A stretch of 64,000 bases of DNA from Oscillospiraceae bacterium (GTDB lineage: Bacteria; Bacillota; Clostridia; Oscillospirales; CAG-272): NCBI GenBank assembly GCA_015064445.1, contig SVSE01000001.1, positions 186,001 through 250,000 on the forward strand. The letters are read 5' to 3'. Below the pieces are notes generated by a model that was not told the DNA's origin, did no database searches, and worked only from the letters and a program-made list of their open reading frames with translations. Below, piece by piece: positions 18,034-26,700 of the stretch (its first letter is position 1; each line of letters starts with the position of its first letter). The position numbers and the translations under genes are program-made.

Positions 18034-18062
18034 AGGCCCACTTTATGTGGGCTTTTTTATTT
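18034..18062 (+). terminator. Rho-independent terminator after mgtE
   Basis: GCCCAC (18036-18041), five-base loop, GTGGGC (18047-18052), then TTTTTTATTTTT. Confidence 0.9.
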
Positions 18063-18104
18063 TTATGGCATAGAATATAAATAGGCATCCAAGGAGGTGG
18101 ATTT

Positions 18105-18320
18105 ATGTGTGTTGCTTCTTTACGCTCTATGACTTATGCTATAAAGGCTAAAAAGGCGCTTTCAGCATTCGATTTAGAGGGGGAAATTATAAGATTAGAG
18201 CCTCAAATGACGCATAATGGCTGTGCATACGGTATAAAATTCGATTGCGTAAATTTATATTCCGTACAGGATGCCTTATCAAAAAAACACATTAATTATA
18301 CGGAAATTATAAATTTATGA
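18105..18320 (+). CDS. DUF3343 putative Se/S carrier protein
   Basis: 71 residues, start set by AAGGAGGTGG. It has the DUF3343 layout: SMTYAIKAKKAL at the N-terminus, a central NGCAYGIKF with the conserved Cys, and a C-terminal helix. Small proteins of this family are described as putative selenium or sulfur carriers and are often next to a cysteine desulfurase-like enzyme, as here. The conserved Cys would be the persulfide acceptor by inference. Its stop overlaps the start of the desulfurase gene by four bases. Confidence 0.78.
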   Translation: MCVASLRSMTYAIKAKKALSAFDLEGEIIRLEPQMTHNGCAYGIKFDCVNLYSVQDALSKKHINYTEIINL

Positions 18321-19462
18321 TTTATTTTGACAATCCTGCCACTACCTTTCCAAAGCCAAGCGTTTTAGGTGAGGAAATCACAAGATGCCTAAAAAATTAT
18401 TGTGGAAATCCAGGCAGAAGCGCTCATTTTCTATCTATAAAAAGCTCTGAAAAAATTTTCGAGGCAAGAGTTGCCCTTGCGGATATGTTTGATTGTGCTC
18501 CAGAAAATGTTGTTTTCACCTATAATACAACATATGCGCTTAATATTGCTATCAAGGGGCTTGTTAGAGAGCGCTCACACGTCCTTTTAAGCGATATTGA
18601 GCATAACGCTGTGCTTCGCCCTGTAATTGCTCTTTCAAGGGAAAAATCGTGCTCGTACAGCTTTTTCAACACAGATGGTAGCGATGAAGATATACTCGAA
18701 AGCATTAAATCCTCGATTACAGAAAATACGAGCACTTTGATATGTACTCATATATCGAATATAGGATGCAGGCGCTTGCCTATTGAAAAAATAGGAGCAT
18801 TATGTAAAGAAAAAGGTCTTATATTTATAGTAGATGGGGCGCAAAGCGCAGGAATTCACGAAATTAGTGTACAAAAGATGAAAATTGATGCGCTTTGCAT
18901 ACCTGCACACAAGGGATTGTATGGCCCACAGGGATTGGGAATGATTCTCTTTGGCGAGGATGTTTTGGGAAGAACGATAATCGAGGGTGGCACTGGTATT
19001 AGCTCTCTTGATGGTGAAATGCCCGATTTTTTGCCTGAAAGATATGAGGCAGGCACTTTATCGACGCCACTCATTTGCGGGCTTACAGAGAGTCTAAAAT
19101 GGCTCAAATCGCTTGAAATGAAGAACATTCGCTCTCACGAGGAAAAGCTTTATAGAACTGCAATCGATATTATGGGTGTAAATGAGAATATCATCTTATA
19201 TCCTATGAATGAATATGACGGAAACACTCTTTCATTTAATGTGAATGGTATTAGTGCATCGCAATTAGGCGCAGAGCTTAACAAACGAGAAATTTGCGTA
19301 AGAAGTGGATTTCACTGTGCTCCGTTAGCTCATAAAAAAATAAATACCGGTGCATTTGGAGCTGTAAGAATTGGATTTAGCGTTTTTAATACTCAAAAAG
19401 AGGTGTTTTCCTTTTATGAGGCTCTATGTGATATAACAAAAAGAAAAAAGCCTATCAAATGA
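18317..19462 (+). CDS. Cysteine desulfurase family aminotransferase (class V)
   Basis: 381 residues, fold-type I PLP enzyme. FDNPATTFPKP opens the protein. IVDGAQSAG binds the cofactor ring, Lys199 in PAHKGLYGPQG is the Schiff-base lysine, and Cys334 in VRSGFHCAPLAH is the mobile-loop catalytic cysteine. This fits the family that releases sulfur (or selenium) from cysteine or selenocysteine, distinct from the housekeeping IscS/SufS. The ATG overlaps the DUF3343 stop, which suggests direct transfer to that carrier. The last codons are part of a terminator hairpin. Confidence 0.85.
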   Translation: MIYFDNPATTFPKPSVLGEEITRCLKNYCGNPGRSAHFLSIKSSEKIFEARVALADMFDCAPENVVFTYNTTYALNIAIKGLVRERSHVLLSDIEHNAVLRPVIALSREKSCSYSFFNTDGSDEDILESIKSSITENTSTLICTHISNIGCRRLPIEKIGALCKEKGLIFIVDGAQSAGIHEISVQKMKIDALCIPAHKGLYGPQGLGMILFGEDVLGRTIIEGGTGISSLDGEMPDFLPERYEAGTLSTPLICGLTESLKWLKSLEMKNIRSHEEKLYRTAIDIMGVNENIILYPMNEYDGNTLSFNVNGISASQLGAELNKREICVRSGFHCAPLAHKKINTGAFGAVRIGFSVFNTQKEVFSFYEALCDITKRKKPIK

Positions 19463-19474
19463 TAGGCTTTTTAT
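19444..19474. terminator. Bidirectional terminator containing both stop codons
   Basis: AAAAAGCCTATC, short loop, GATAGGCTTTTT. The stops of the desulfurase gene (19460-19462) and vanZ (19455-19457) both lie inside the hairpin, and the two genes overlap by eight bases tail to tail. Confidence 0.85.
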
Positions 19475-19934
19475 TTTTTAAATGATTTAAAACGAGTAGA
19501 AATAGCACAAAGCATCCTATTCCAACAGCAACACCTGCACTATCTATTAGAACATCCTTAAAAGATGGACCTCTACCTAAGCTGAAATTTTGATGCCATT
19601 CGTCAGATATAGCATATAAAACTCCACTTACAAGCGCACAAGGATAAGAAATGTACCATTTATTTTTAATTGTTACATTAAATGCATTTGAAAGGCAAAA
19701 TCCAAGAAGCATAAAAATACCAAAATGAGCTATTTTTCTAAATGGAAATTGAAACTTATTCACAAGCTCAGGGGTAACTTTATCCTCTGGCAATACTGTA
19801 TCAAGCACATCCTCAATTACGCCACCGCTTGTTTGCGTTGACTGCTCTGCATCCTCGGCTGAGAAGCAAAAAATCATAAGCATTGTTAGCAAAACGCATA
19901 ACCAAGATGTGATAAGAATAATATATTTTTTCAT
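19455..19934 (-). CDS. VanZ-like family membrane protein
   Basis: About 159 residues with four membrane segments. The family pattern is visible in the SAEDAEQSTQTSGG region near the first helix, KIAHFGIFMLLGF, then SDEWHQNFSLGRGPSFKDVLIDSAGVAVG. VanZ domain proteins are linked to teicoplanin resistance and to phospholipid or peptidoglycan-related roles, but this is one of the common small stand-alone versions of unknown function. I start it at the ATG at 19934, one base after the rpe stop. An ATG at 19961 inside rpe is also in frame. Neither has a clear ribosome binding site. Confidence 0.82.
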   Translation of the reverse strand: MKKYIILITSWLCVLLTMLMIFCFSAEDAEQSTQTSGGVIEDVLDTVLPEDKVTPELVNKFQFPFRKIAHFGIFMLLGFCLSNAFNVTIKNKWYISYPCALVSGVLYAISDEWHQNFSLGRGPSFKDVLIDSAGVAVGIGCFVLFLLVLNHLKNKKPII

Positions 19935-19935
19935 A

Positions 19936-20592
19936 TTAGTTAGTTTTCGAAAGTATTTCATCAGCTAAAACAGGCTTTTCGCTTTTGAAAAATGCTGTTC
20001 CAAGAACAAAAATGTTAGCGCCTGCGTCAGATGCGATTTTTATTGTTTGGTCGTTTATTCCGCCGTCAACCTCGATGTCAAGCTCTTTGTCGATTTTTGA
20101 GGCATATTCTCTAATTTCAGATACCTTTTCCATTGTTTCGCCCATGAATTTTTGACCACCAAATCCTGGCTCAACAGTCATTACAAGCACCATATCAATA
20201 TCTTTTATGTAAGGAATAACAGCTGATGCTGGAGTTTTTGGTTTTATTGAAATTCCGACCTTTTTCCCGTGACTTTTTATTTTGTCAATAGCCTCTTTTG
20301 CGCTCTCTTCTGTTACTGCTTCAATATGAAAAGTAAGAATATCTGCGCCATTTTTAATAAACTCATCAACATAGCGTTGAGGCTCAACTATCATTGCGTG
20401 AACATCTAAAACAAGGTCTGTGCATGAACGCACAGCACTAATAATAGGCATTCCAAACGAAATATTTGGAACAAAGCAACCGTCCATAATATCTATATGG
20501 ACATATTTTGCGCCTGATGCCTCGATTTTTTTGATTTCTGCGCCTAAATTAAGCATATCTGATGCTAAAATTGATGGGGATAAGTGCTTCAT
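19936..20592 (-). CDS. rpe: Ribulose-phosphate 3-epimerase
   Basis: 218 residues from the ATG at 20592, preceded by AAGAGGTAATT. A (beta/alpha)8 barrel with PSILASDMLNLGAEI, the metal and catalytic HIDIMDGCFVPN, DVHAMI, MTVEPGFGGQKF and EVDGGIN. It interconverts ribulose-5-P and xylulose-5-P in the pentose phosphate pathway. It follows ispD-ispF on the same strand but is separated by a 126-base gap with competing hairpins. Confidence 0.95.
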   Translation of the reverse strand: MKHLSPSILASDMLNLGAEIKKIEASGAKYVHIDIMDGCFVPNISFGMPIISAVRSCTDLVLDVHAMIVEPQRYVDEFIKNGADILTFHIEAVTEESAKEAIDKIKSHGKKVGISIKPKTPASAVIPYIKDIDMVLVMTVEPGFGGQKFMGETMEKVSEIREYASKIDKELDIEVDGGINDQTIKIASDAGANIFVLGTAFFKSEKPVLADEILSKTN

Positions 20593-20669
20593 AATTACCT
20601 CTTGTCGTTTTATGGATTTATGTGTCAATTAATTATATTGTGAGTATCATATATAGAGAGAAATCTCAA

Positions 20670-20731
20670 GAGTGAGGAATGAGCTGGACTATAAAAAGCA
20701 AGGTCGTGAACGTTTTTCTCATTCCTTGCTC
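20670..20731 (-). terminator. Hairpin region between ispF and rpe with two competing stems
   Basis: On the minus strand AGCAAGG (20724-20730, overlapping the ispF stop region) can pair with CCTTGCT (20697-20703) followed by TTTTATAG, a plausible terminator with a 20-base loop. The same first arm, extended to 14 bases (20718-20731), pairs 12 of 14 with 20670-20683 instead. Confidence 0.45.
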
Positions 20732-21195
20732 TTTAAAAGGCATACTGCATGGGCACTAATGCCCTCTTTTCTACCAGTAAAGCCTAATTTTTCCTCGGTT
20801 GTTGCCTTTACATTGATAAGTGAAATGTCAATATCAAGCGTTTTCGAAAGTGCCTCTCTCATTTTTTCAATATACGGAGACATTTTAGGGGCTTGGGCTA
20901 TAATCGTCGAATCTATATATTCAATTTCAAAGCCCTTTTTAGATATTATTTCTTTTACCCTTTTAAGTAATATTTTGCTGTCAATATTTTTATATTCAGC
21001 TGAGTTATCAGGGAAATGATAGCCTATATCATGCTCGGATGCAGCGCCCAAAAGTGCATCTGCGATTGCATGAATTAAGACATCTCCATCGGAGTGTGCC
21101 AAAAGAGATTTTTCATATGGTATAGAGATGCCACCTATAATTACCTCTTTTCCATCGGTAAATCTATGAACATCGTATCCGTGTCCTATTCTCAT
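20719..21195 (-). CDS. ispF: 2-C-methyl-D-erythritol 2,4-cyclodiphosphate synthase
   Basis: 158 residues. It starts with RIGHGYDVHRF (Asp and His zinc ligands), then LLAHSDGDVLIHAIADALLGA, DIGYHFPD, and the C-terminal VKATTEEKLGFTGRKEGI. It forms the cyclic diphosphate in the MEP isoprenoid pathway. Its ATG overlaps the ispD stop (ATGA), a coupled pair as in many bacteria. Confidence 0.96.
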   Translation of the reverse strand: MRIGHGYDVHRFTDGKEVIIGGISIPYEKSLLAHSDGDVLIHAIADALLGAASEHDIGYHFPDNSAEYKNIDSKILLKRVKEIISKKGFEIEYIDSTIIAQAPKMSPYIEKMREALSKTLDIDISLINVKATTEEKLGFTGRKEGISAHAVCLLKSKE

Positions 21196-21935
21196 TTGTC
21201 TTCTCCATTTCTTTTCATAAGTATATGCTCTGCTAAAGCAATGTCCTCGGGATAAGTGATTTTGATATTATCCTTGCCTGTTTCAACGAGCTTTATGGAC
21301 AAGCCAGCATATTCTGCCAGCATACAATCATCAGTTACCTCTATTCCCTTTTCCCAAGCTACATATGAGGCACCTTTATAGGACTCTGCCTCGAAAATTT
21401 GAGGGGTTTGAACATTCCAAAGATTACTTCTATCAACGGTTTTTTTGATAAATCCGTCCCCATCAGAGAGCTTTACTGTATCTGTCACTTTTGTGGCAGC
21501 TGTTGCACATCCAAAATCTATTGCATCCATCAAAACATTTTCAATAATTTCAGGAGTTACAAGACATCTTGCGCCATCGTGAATAGCAACATATTTTGCT
21601 TTGCTTGAAATATGCTTTAAGCCACGCATAGCAGAGGCTTGTCTTGTTTCTCCACCTATAACAATAGCTCCTATTTTTGCATAGTCATTTTCAGCTACTA
21701 TATCTTGAAAGCTCAAAAGATCGTCCTTGGGGACAACTAATATAATTTCATTAATCTTTTCGCATTTTTCAAATGCATCAATAGTTCTTGCAACAACAGG
21801 TTTTGAAAGGACTGTTGCAGTCTGCTTACTTGAACCAAATCTGCTTGAAGCACCTGCACACAAAATAATTGCAGATGTAAATGGTGTTTTTCCCACGCCA
21901 AAAGCCTTGGCAACCTTGCTAAATATTTTGAACAT
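21192..21935 (-). CDS. ispD: 2-C-methyl-D-erythritol 4-phosphate cytidylyltransferase
   Basis: 247 residues. The nucleotide-binding signature is AIILCAGASSRFGSSKQ, followed by AIHDGARCLV and the late DDCMLAEYAG. It transfers CMP to MEP in the isoprenoid pathway. The first 19 residues (MFKIFSKVAKAFGVGKTPF) extend beyond the usual start. The AAAGGAGC site supports the long start. A 4-base overlap couples it to ispF. Confidence 0.94.
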   Translation of the reverse strand: MFKIFSKVAKAFGVGKTPFTSAIILCAGASSRFGSSKQTATVLSKPVVARTIDAFEKCEKINEIILVVPKDDLLSFQDIVAENDYAKIGAIVIGGETRQASAMRGLKHISSKAKYVAIHDGARCLVTPEIIENVLMDAIDFGCATAATKVTDTVKLSDGDGFIKKTVDRSNLWNVQTPQIFEAESYKGASYVAWEKGIEVTDDCMLAEYAGLSIKLVETGKDNIKITYPEDIALAEHILMKRNGEDK

Positions 21936-22053
21936 ACTGGCGCTCCTTTCATAATGATATAATATATTTTATCATACTTTATCCTAAAAATAAATAGTAA
22001 AATAAAAAAAGAACTGAAAAACAGTTCTAATTTCAATTTTGGCGTCTGCACCG

Positions 22054-22106
22054 CAATCGCGCGTCTAATGAAAAAACCCTATAATAATTTCATTAGACGA
22101 CGATTG
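22054..22106. repeat. Imperfect 20-bp inverted repeat between ispD and blaI-like gene
   Basis: CAATCG-CG-CGTCTAATGAAA (22054-22073) faces TTTCATTAGACG-A-CGATTG (22088-22106) around a loop containing AAACCC. It lies 16 bases after the blaI-like stop. The T-run of the minus strand is in the loop, not after the stem, so it is not a standard terminator. Confidence 0.6.
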
Positions 22107-22121
22107 AATGCCGTTTCCTCA

Positions 22122-22499
22122 TCAATACTGAGCTTGAAGCCATGTTAGCATTTCATCTAACTCTTCCGATGATAACGAATGCTTGTCGTAAAGTAAATCC
22201 ATCATTTTTACAAACGACCCGTCGTGATACTTGGTTAAGAAATCATTAGTTACAAACTTTATGTAATCGTCCTTAATCGCATCAGCGTAATAATATCTCT
22301 CTTTTCCCTTTTTTTCGGAATGAATGAACCCTCTGTCTTCAAGTCTTGTGAGGAATGAGATTAGCGTAGGAGCCTTCCAGCCCTTGCTATTACCGACATT
22401 CTCCATAAGATACGCGGTGTTGACCGGTGAGACCTTACTGCTCCACAGAGCGACCATCACATCATACTCTGCCTCCGGCAACTTTCTTGAATTGTCCAT
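22122..22499 (-). CDS. BlaI/MecI family repressor (orphan)
   Basis: 125 residues from the ATG at 22499. An ATG at 22505 sits almost on the AAAGGA site. A winged helix covers about residues 1-75 (LPEAEYDVMVALWSSKVSPVN, then the recognition helix KAPTLISFLTRLEDRGFI and wing EKKGKERYYYA), and the C-terminal helices resemble the BlaI dimerisation part. Family members repress beta-lactamase or copper genes and are inactivated by a BlaR1-type protease. No BlaR1 or beta-lactamase gene is near, so the target and inducer are unknown. It is transcribed alone from a consensus promoter. Confidence 0.85.
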   Translation of the reverse strand: MDNSRKLPEAEYDVMVALWSSKVSPVNTAYLMENVGNSKGWKAPTLISFLTRLEDRGFIHSEKKGKERYYYADAIKDDYIKFVTNDFLTKYHDGSFVKMMDLLYDKHSLSSEELDEMLTWLQAQY

Positions 22500-22530
22500 G
22501 TTCATATCCTTTCTTTTTGAGTGACGCTCT

Positions 22531-22562
22531 TATATTATACACTTGCCTAATATATTTGTCAA
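22531..22562 (-). promoter_or_regulatory. Consensus sigma-A promoter with inverted repeat, blaI-like gene
   Basis: TTGACA (22557-22562), 17-base spacer, TATAAT (22534-22539) on the minus strand, a perfect consensus. A dyad TATATTA/TAATATA (22531-22537 and 22548-22554) covers the -10 box and spacer, a likely autoregulatory site. Confidence 0.75.
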
Positions 22563-22587
22563 CAGGATTTTACAAAAAAATTTGATA

Positions 22588-22618
22588 AAAAAACGCGCCC
22601 ATAAAAAAGGGCGCGGGA
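22588..22618 (-). terminator. Rho-independent terminator after the acyl carrier protein gene
   Basis: Stem CGCGCCC (22594-22600)/GGGCGCG (22609-22615) with a T-run on the minus strand, 12 bases past the stop. Confidence 0.9.
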
Positions 22619-22629
22619 TGTGTTTGTTT

Positions 22630-22857
22630 TCAATTAAAAAATTTTTTCTCAGCAAGGGTTAAAATATCAATAATATTCTTGATTTCAACGATTTCATCAT
22701 TTCCAAAGCTTATATTATATTCTTGCTCAATATTAATTATAATTTTCAAAAGAGTCAAGGAATCCATTCCAAGCTCTATAAAGCTCTTATCATCTACTAT
22801 ATCGGAAACGCGAATTCCCATAAATCCTGCAACAATTTCTCTAATTCTTTCTAACAT
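22630..22857 (-). CDS. Acyl carrier protein
   Basis: 75 residues, normal ACP length. The 4'-phosphopantetheine attachment serine lies in ELGMDSLTLLKII, and FIELGMDS plus the acidic helix II (INIEQEYNISF) are typical. TAGGAG precedes the ATG. It stands alone between its own promoter and terminator, with no fatty acid synthesis gene next to it, so it may be either the housekeeping AcpP or an accessory ACP for a distant pathway. Confidence 0.87.
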   Translation of the reverse strand: MLERIREIVAGFMGIRVSDIVDDKSFIELGMDSLTLLKIIINIEQEYNISFGNDEIVEIKNIIDILTLAEKKFFN

Positions 22858-22885
22858 TTTTAACTCCTAAATAGTTTATAAGTAA

Positions 22886-22914
22886 ATTATACTACATTTT
22901 GATATATTTTTCAA
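22886..22914 (-). promoter_or_regulatory. Sigma-A promoter of the acyl carrier protein gene
   Basis: TTGAAA (22909-22914), spacer 17, TATAAT (22886-22891) on the minus strand. Confidence 0.7.
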
Positions 22915-22921
22915 GAATTTA

Positions 22922-22950
22922 TTAACTTTATTTATATATTTGTTTATAAT
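22922..22950 (+). promoter_or_regulatory. Sigma-A-type promoter of the ROK-like gene
   Basis: TTAACT (22922-22927), spacer 17, TATAAT (22945-22950). The predicted start at about 22957 lies downstream of the upstream in-frame ATGs, which supports translation from 22967. Confidence 0.6.
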
Positions 22951-22966
22951 TTTTATGGGTGATGAT

Positions 22967-23674
22967 ATGAAGCATAGTGAGATGCGTAAAAGCAATTCGT
23001 TAGAGGTATTTCGTGCAGTACTTAATGGACACAATACAATTCAATGTCTCATTGAAAATTTAAATATAGGACACACAACTATTGAAAAAATATGCACTTC
23101 TCTTGTTGATAAAAGAATTTTAAGCTCATACAAGGAAATAAAGGATACCTGTGGCAGACCTGAATTTAAGTTTTCTCTTTGTCCAAGCCATTATTCTGCT
23201 TACATAGAAGAAAACGAGCAATATTTCAGTTGTATTTTAATTGATGCAAATCAATACGCAATCGATAGATTTGACAAGCAAAAATTTGTATATTCTGTTC
23301 CTTTGGACGAGGTTATTAAAAGAATTAGTGATACCTTGCGTCAAAGAGATGATTTTGATGCATTTTGTAGAGGCATATTTATTGACTGCTCTGATGAAAG
23401 CGCTAAATATTTACCAAGTGATTTTACAAGAATTTCTAAATATGAATTTATCGCAAATGCAATGAGAAATGATAATGAAATTTCGATTTTTGAGTTTCCA
23501 GACAAATGTATTATAAATGTATATGGAAATCTTATAAATACTGATGCAAGGGTGCGAGGAATTCAACATGTATTTCCAAATGCCACTGTTTATACGATTA
23601 AAAAGCCATTTTATGAAGAGATTTTTGCCTCTTTGCAAAGAATTACCTTAAAAGAAATAGAAAATCTAATATAA
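22967..23674 (+). CDS. ROK-like regulator with degenerate sugar-kinase half
   Basis: 235 residues from the ATG at 22967 (site GGGTGATGAT). The N-terminal 65 residues form a winged helix like that of NagC/XylR-type ROK repressors (SNSLEVFRAVLNG, then TTIEKICTSLVDKRIL and a GRPEFKF wing). The rest has an actin-like strand pattern (YFSCILIDANQYAIDRF, CRGIFIDCSD) but is shorter than a full ROK domain, and I see neither the DxGxT phosphate loop nor the CxCGxxGC zinc motif. It probably cannot phosphorylate a sugar. It may be a regulator that only senses a ligand. Function unknown. Confidence 0.6.
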   Translation: MKHSEMRKSNSLEVFRAVLNGHNTIQCLIENLNIGHTTIEKICTSLVDKRILSSYKEIKDTCGRPEFKFSLCPSHYSAYIEENEQYFSCILIDANQYAIDRFDKQKFVYSVPLDEVIKRISDTLRQRDDFDAFCRGIFIDCSDESAKYLPSDFTRISKYEFIANAMRNDNEISIFEFPDKCIINVYGNLINTDARVRGIQHVFPNATVYTIKKPFYEEIFASLQRITLKEIENLI

Positions 23675-23676
23675 AA

Positions 23677-23705
23677 TCCCACAGGAAATCCTGTGGGACT
23701 TTTTG
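23677..23705. terminator. Bidirectional terminator between the ROK-like gene and polC
   Basis: TCCCACAGG (23677-23685), AAAT loop, CCTGTGGGA (23690-23698), then CTTTTTG. A-run upstream and T-run downstream serve the two convergent genes. Confidence 0.88.
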
Positions 23706-23706
23706 T

Positions 23707-26700
23707 TTAAAATATCATGGAAATTTGGTTTGTTTCAGCCATATTTGAGAAAACTCCGTTATCTTGAAGAGTCTTAATAACAGAATTTGAAAGGCGTGAG
23801 CGCTGTTGGAAGTCCTCAACCGAGAAAATATCTCCACCATCACGGACCTGCGCTATCTTCTCTGCGGCATTATCACCTATTCCGGCAATTGATGAGAATG
23901 GAAGTCTTATTTTTCCGTCCTCTGGCAAGAATTTAAATGCATCGGATTTCATCAAATCAACAGGTAAGAATTGAATATTTCTCGCCAAGCATTCAAAAGC
24001 GAGCTGAAGTGCAACAATTTGCTCTTTTTCCTTTTGAGTAGCCTCATTTCCCTTTGCCTCAAGCTCGGCAATTTGCTTTAAAATTTCGCCCTTGCCATTT
24101 GCAACCATCGATGCCTCAAAGCCACCAGGAGCTACACTAAGGTATGCGCAATAGAATTCAAGAGGCATATGCACCTTATACCAGCCCAAACGAATCGCAG
24201 ATATTACATATGCTGCGGCATGCGCCTTCGGGAACATATATTTTATCTTTAAGCAGGAATCAATATACCATTGTGGTACATCGTGATCCTTGAGCATTTG
24301 TACTCTTTCCGGGGTAAAGGTCTTTGGCGCCTTACCTTTTCTTGTATCCTCCATTATTTGGAACGCGTGCTTAGGCTCAACGCCCTTATATAGCAAGTAT
24401 GTCATAATGCTATCACGAGTTCCTATAACATTTGAAATTGTACAAATTTCATCGTCAATTAGGTCTTTTGCGTTGCCAAGCCATACGTCAGTACCGTGAG
24501 AAAGACCAGAAATTTGAAGAAGGTCTGAGAAGTTCTTAGGCTTTGCATCCTCAAGCATTTGCTGTACGAATTTTGTACCAAATTCAGGCAATCCAAATGT
24601 TCCAACCTTACATTTCAAGTCCTTTAAAAGGTCTTTTCCTCCAAGAGGCTCGGTTGACAAGAACAACTCATACACCTTAGGATCGTTCATAGGAACATCA
24701 AGAACCGAGGTATTGGTGAAGTTCTCTATTGCCTTATATTTGGTCGGCATATCGTGTCCAAGCTCATCAAGCTTGAGAAGTGTATCGTGAAGATATTCAA
24801 AGGTAAAATGTGTTGTGACGATATCAGAGTTAGCATCATCTGCTGGGTGCTGAACAGGACAAAAATCGTAAATTTCATATTCCTTTGGCACAACAACTAT
24901 TCCACCAGGATGCTGTCCTGTAGTTCTCTTAATACCCGTACATTTACTAACAAGACGAGAAACCTCTGCTTTGTTTACACTTACCTCGTGCTCATCCATA
25001 TATTTTGCAATATATCCAAAAGCGGTTTTCTCTGCAATTCCACCGATAGTTCCTGCTCTAAACACATTTTCCTCTCCAAAGAGATCTTCTGTGTATTTAT
25101 GAACCTTTCCCTGCACATCTCCCGAGAAGTTAAGGTCAATATCAGGAGATTTGTCTCCGTAGAAGCCAAGGAATGTTTCGAAAGGAATGTCGTGTCCATC
25201 CTGTGCCATCTTCGTGTTACAATGAGGACAATTCTTTGTTTCAAGGTCAAAGCCAGAGCCTATGCTACCGTCTGTTATAAACTCGCTATAACGACACATA
25301 GGACATCTATAATGTGGTTGAAGTGGATTAACCTCTGATATTCCCGCCATAGTAGCAACAAAAGACGATCCAACAGAGCCACGAGAGCCTACAAGATAGC
25401 CAAGGCTTTCGCTATAATAAACGAGCTTTTGTGCGATTATATAAAGCACGGCAAATCCATTCTTAATAATGGATGTAAGCTCCTTATCAAGACGATTAGC
25501 TACGACATCAGGTATTTTTCCCTCAAATTCGTACATGCTTTTCGCCCTATCCCAGCACATTTTTTGAAGATCCTCTTCTGCACCATCCATATGAGGTGTA
25601 AATGTACCCTTAGGGAATGGTCTTATATCCTCATATTGAATCATATCGGCAATCTTATTAGTGTTAGTTACAACAACCTCATAAGCCTTTTCCTTGCCTA
25701 AATATTCAAATTCAGCGAGCATTTCCTCGGTAGTGCGGAAATAAAGACCGATATCTCTATCTGCGTCCTCATATTTTTGTCCACTTAGGAGTATTTTTCT
25801 TACTATTTCATCCTCTTTATTTAAGAAATGCGCATCACAGGTAGCAACAACAGGCTTCCCAAGCTTTTCGCCAAGAGCGACTATCGTTCTATTATAGTTT
25901 TTGAGGTCCTCAACTGTTGCGTCACCATTATCAACCATAAACATATTATTGCAAAGAGGTTGAATTTCAAGATAATCATAGAAATCTGCTATTTCCTCAA
26001 TATCAGCTTCGCTACGGTTATCCTTTATTGCCTGGAAAAGCTCTCCAGCCTCACATGCAGAGCCTATAATAAGACCCTCTCTTAGCTCGGCAAGCTCAGT
26101 TTTAAGAATTCTCGGTCTTCTCTTATAATACTTCAAATAGCTATTAGAAATAAGCTTGTATAAGTTTTTAAGACCGATTTTATTCTTTACAAGAATTATT
26201 TGGTGATACATATCAAGCTTTAAAGGATCAGCATTGATTCTGATTGCTTTAATCATCTTTTTAGTATCATCAACACCGTCATTCTTTAACTTTTCAAACA
26301 TACAGTGGAGAATTCTTGCAAGCATTTCGGCATCATCGCTTGCTCTATGGTGATTAAAATCGCCAAGGCTATAATGCTTAGCCAAAACATCGAGCTTATG
26401 TCTTTTAAGGTCAGGATTTACAAACCTTGAAAGCCCAACTGTATCAAGATACGTATAATTGAATGGTAAATTATTAGCGCGACACTCACGACGAATAAAG
26501 CCTGTATCAAATTTTGCATTATGTGCAACAAGTATTCTATTGCCAACAAAGCTTAAAAATTCAGGCAAAACGACCTCGATAGGTCGCTCATTTGCTACCA
26601 TTTCATTTGTAATTCCTGTAATCTTTATGTTTTCCTCAGAAATAGTAATTCCAGGATTTACAAGCGAGTTATATGTATCAATAATTTCTCCATCCTTAAG

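Noticed and set aside
22054-22106. Integron attC-like site
   Set aside because: The arms resemble the GTCTAAC/GTTAGAC core only loosely (T for the invariant C), the stem is too short, and there is no integrase or cassette array.
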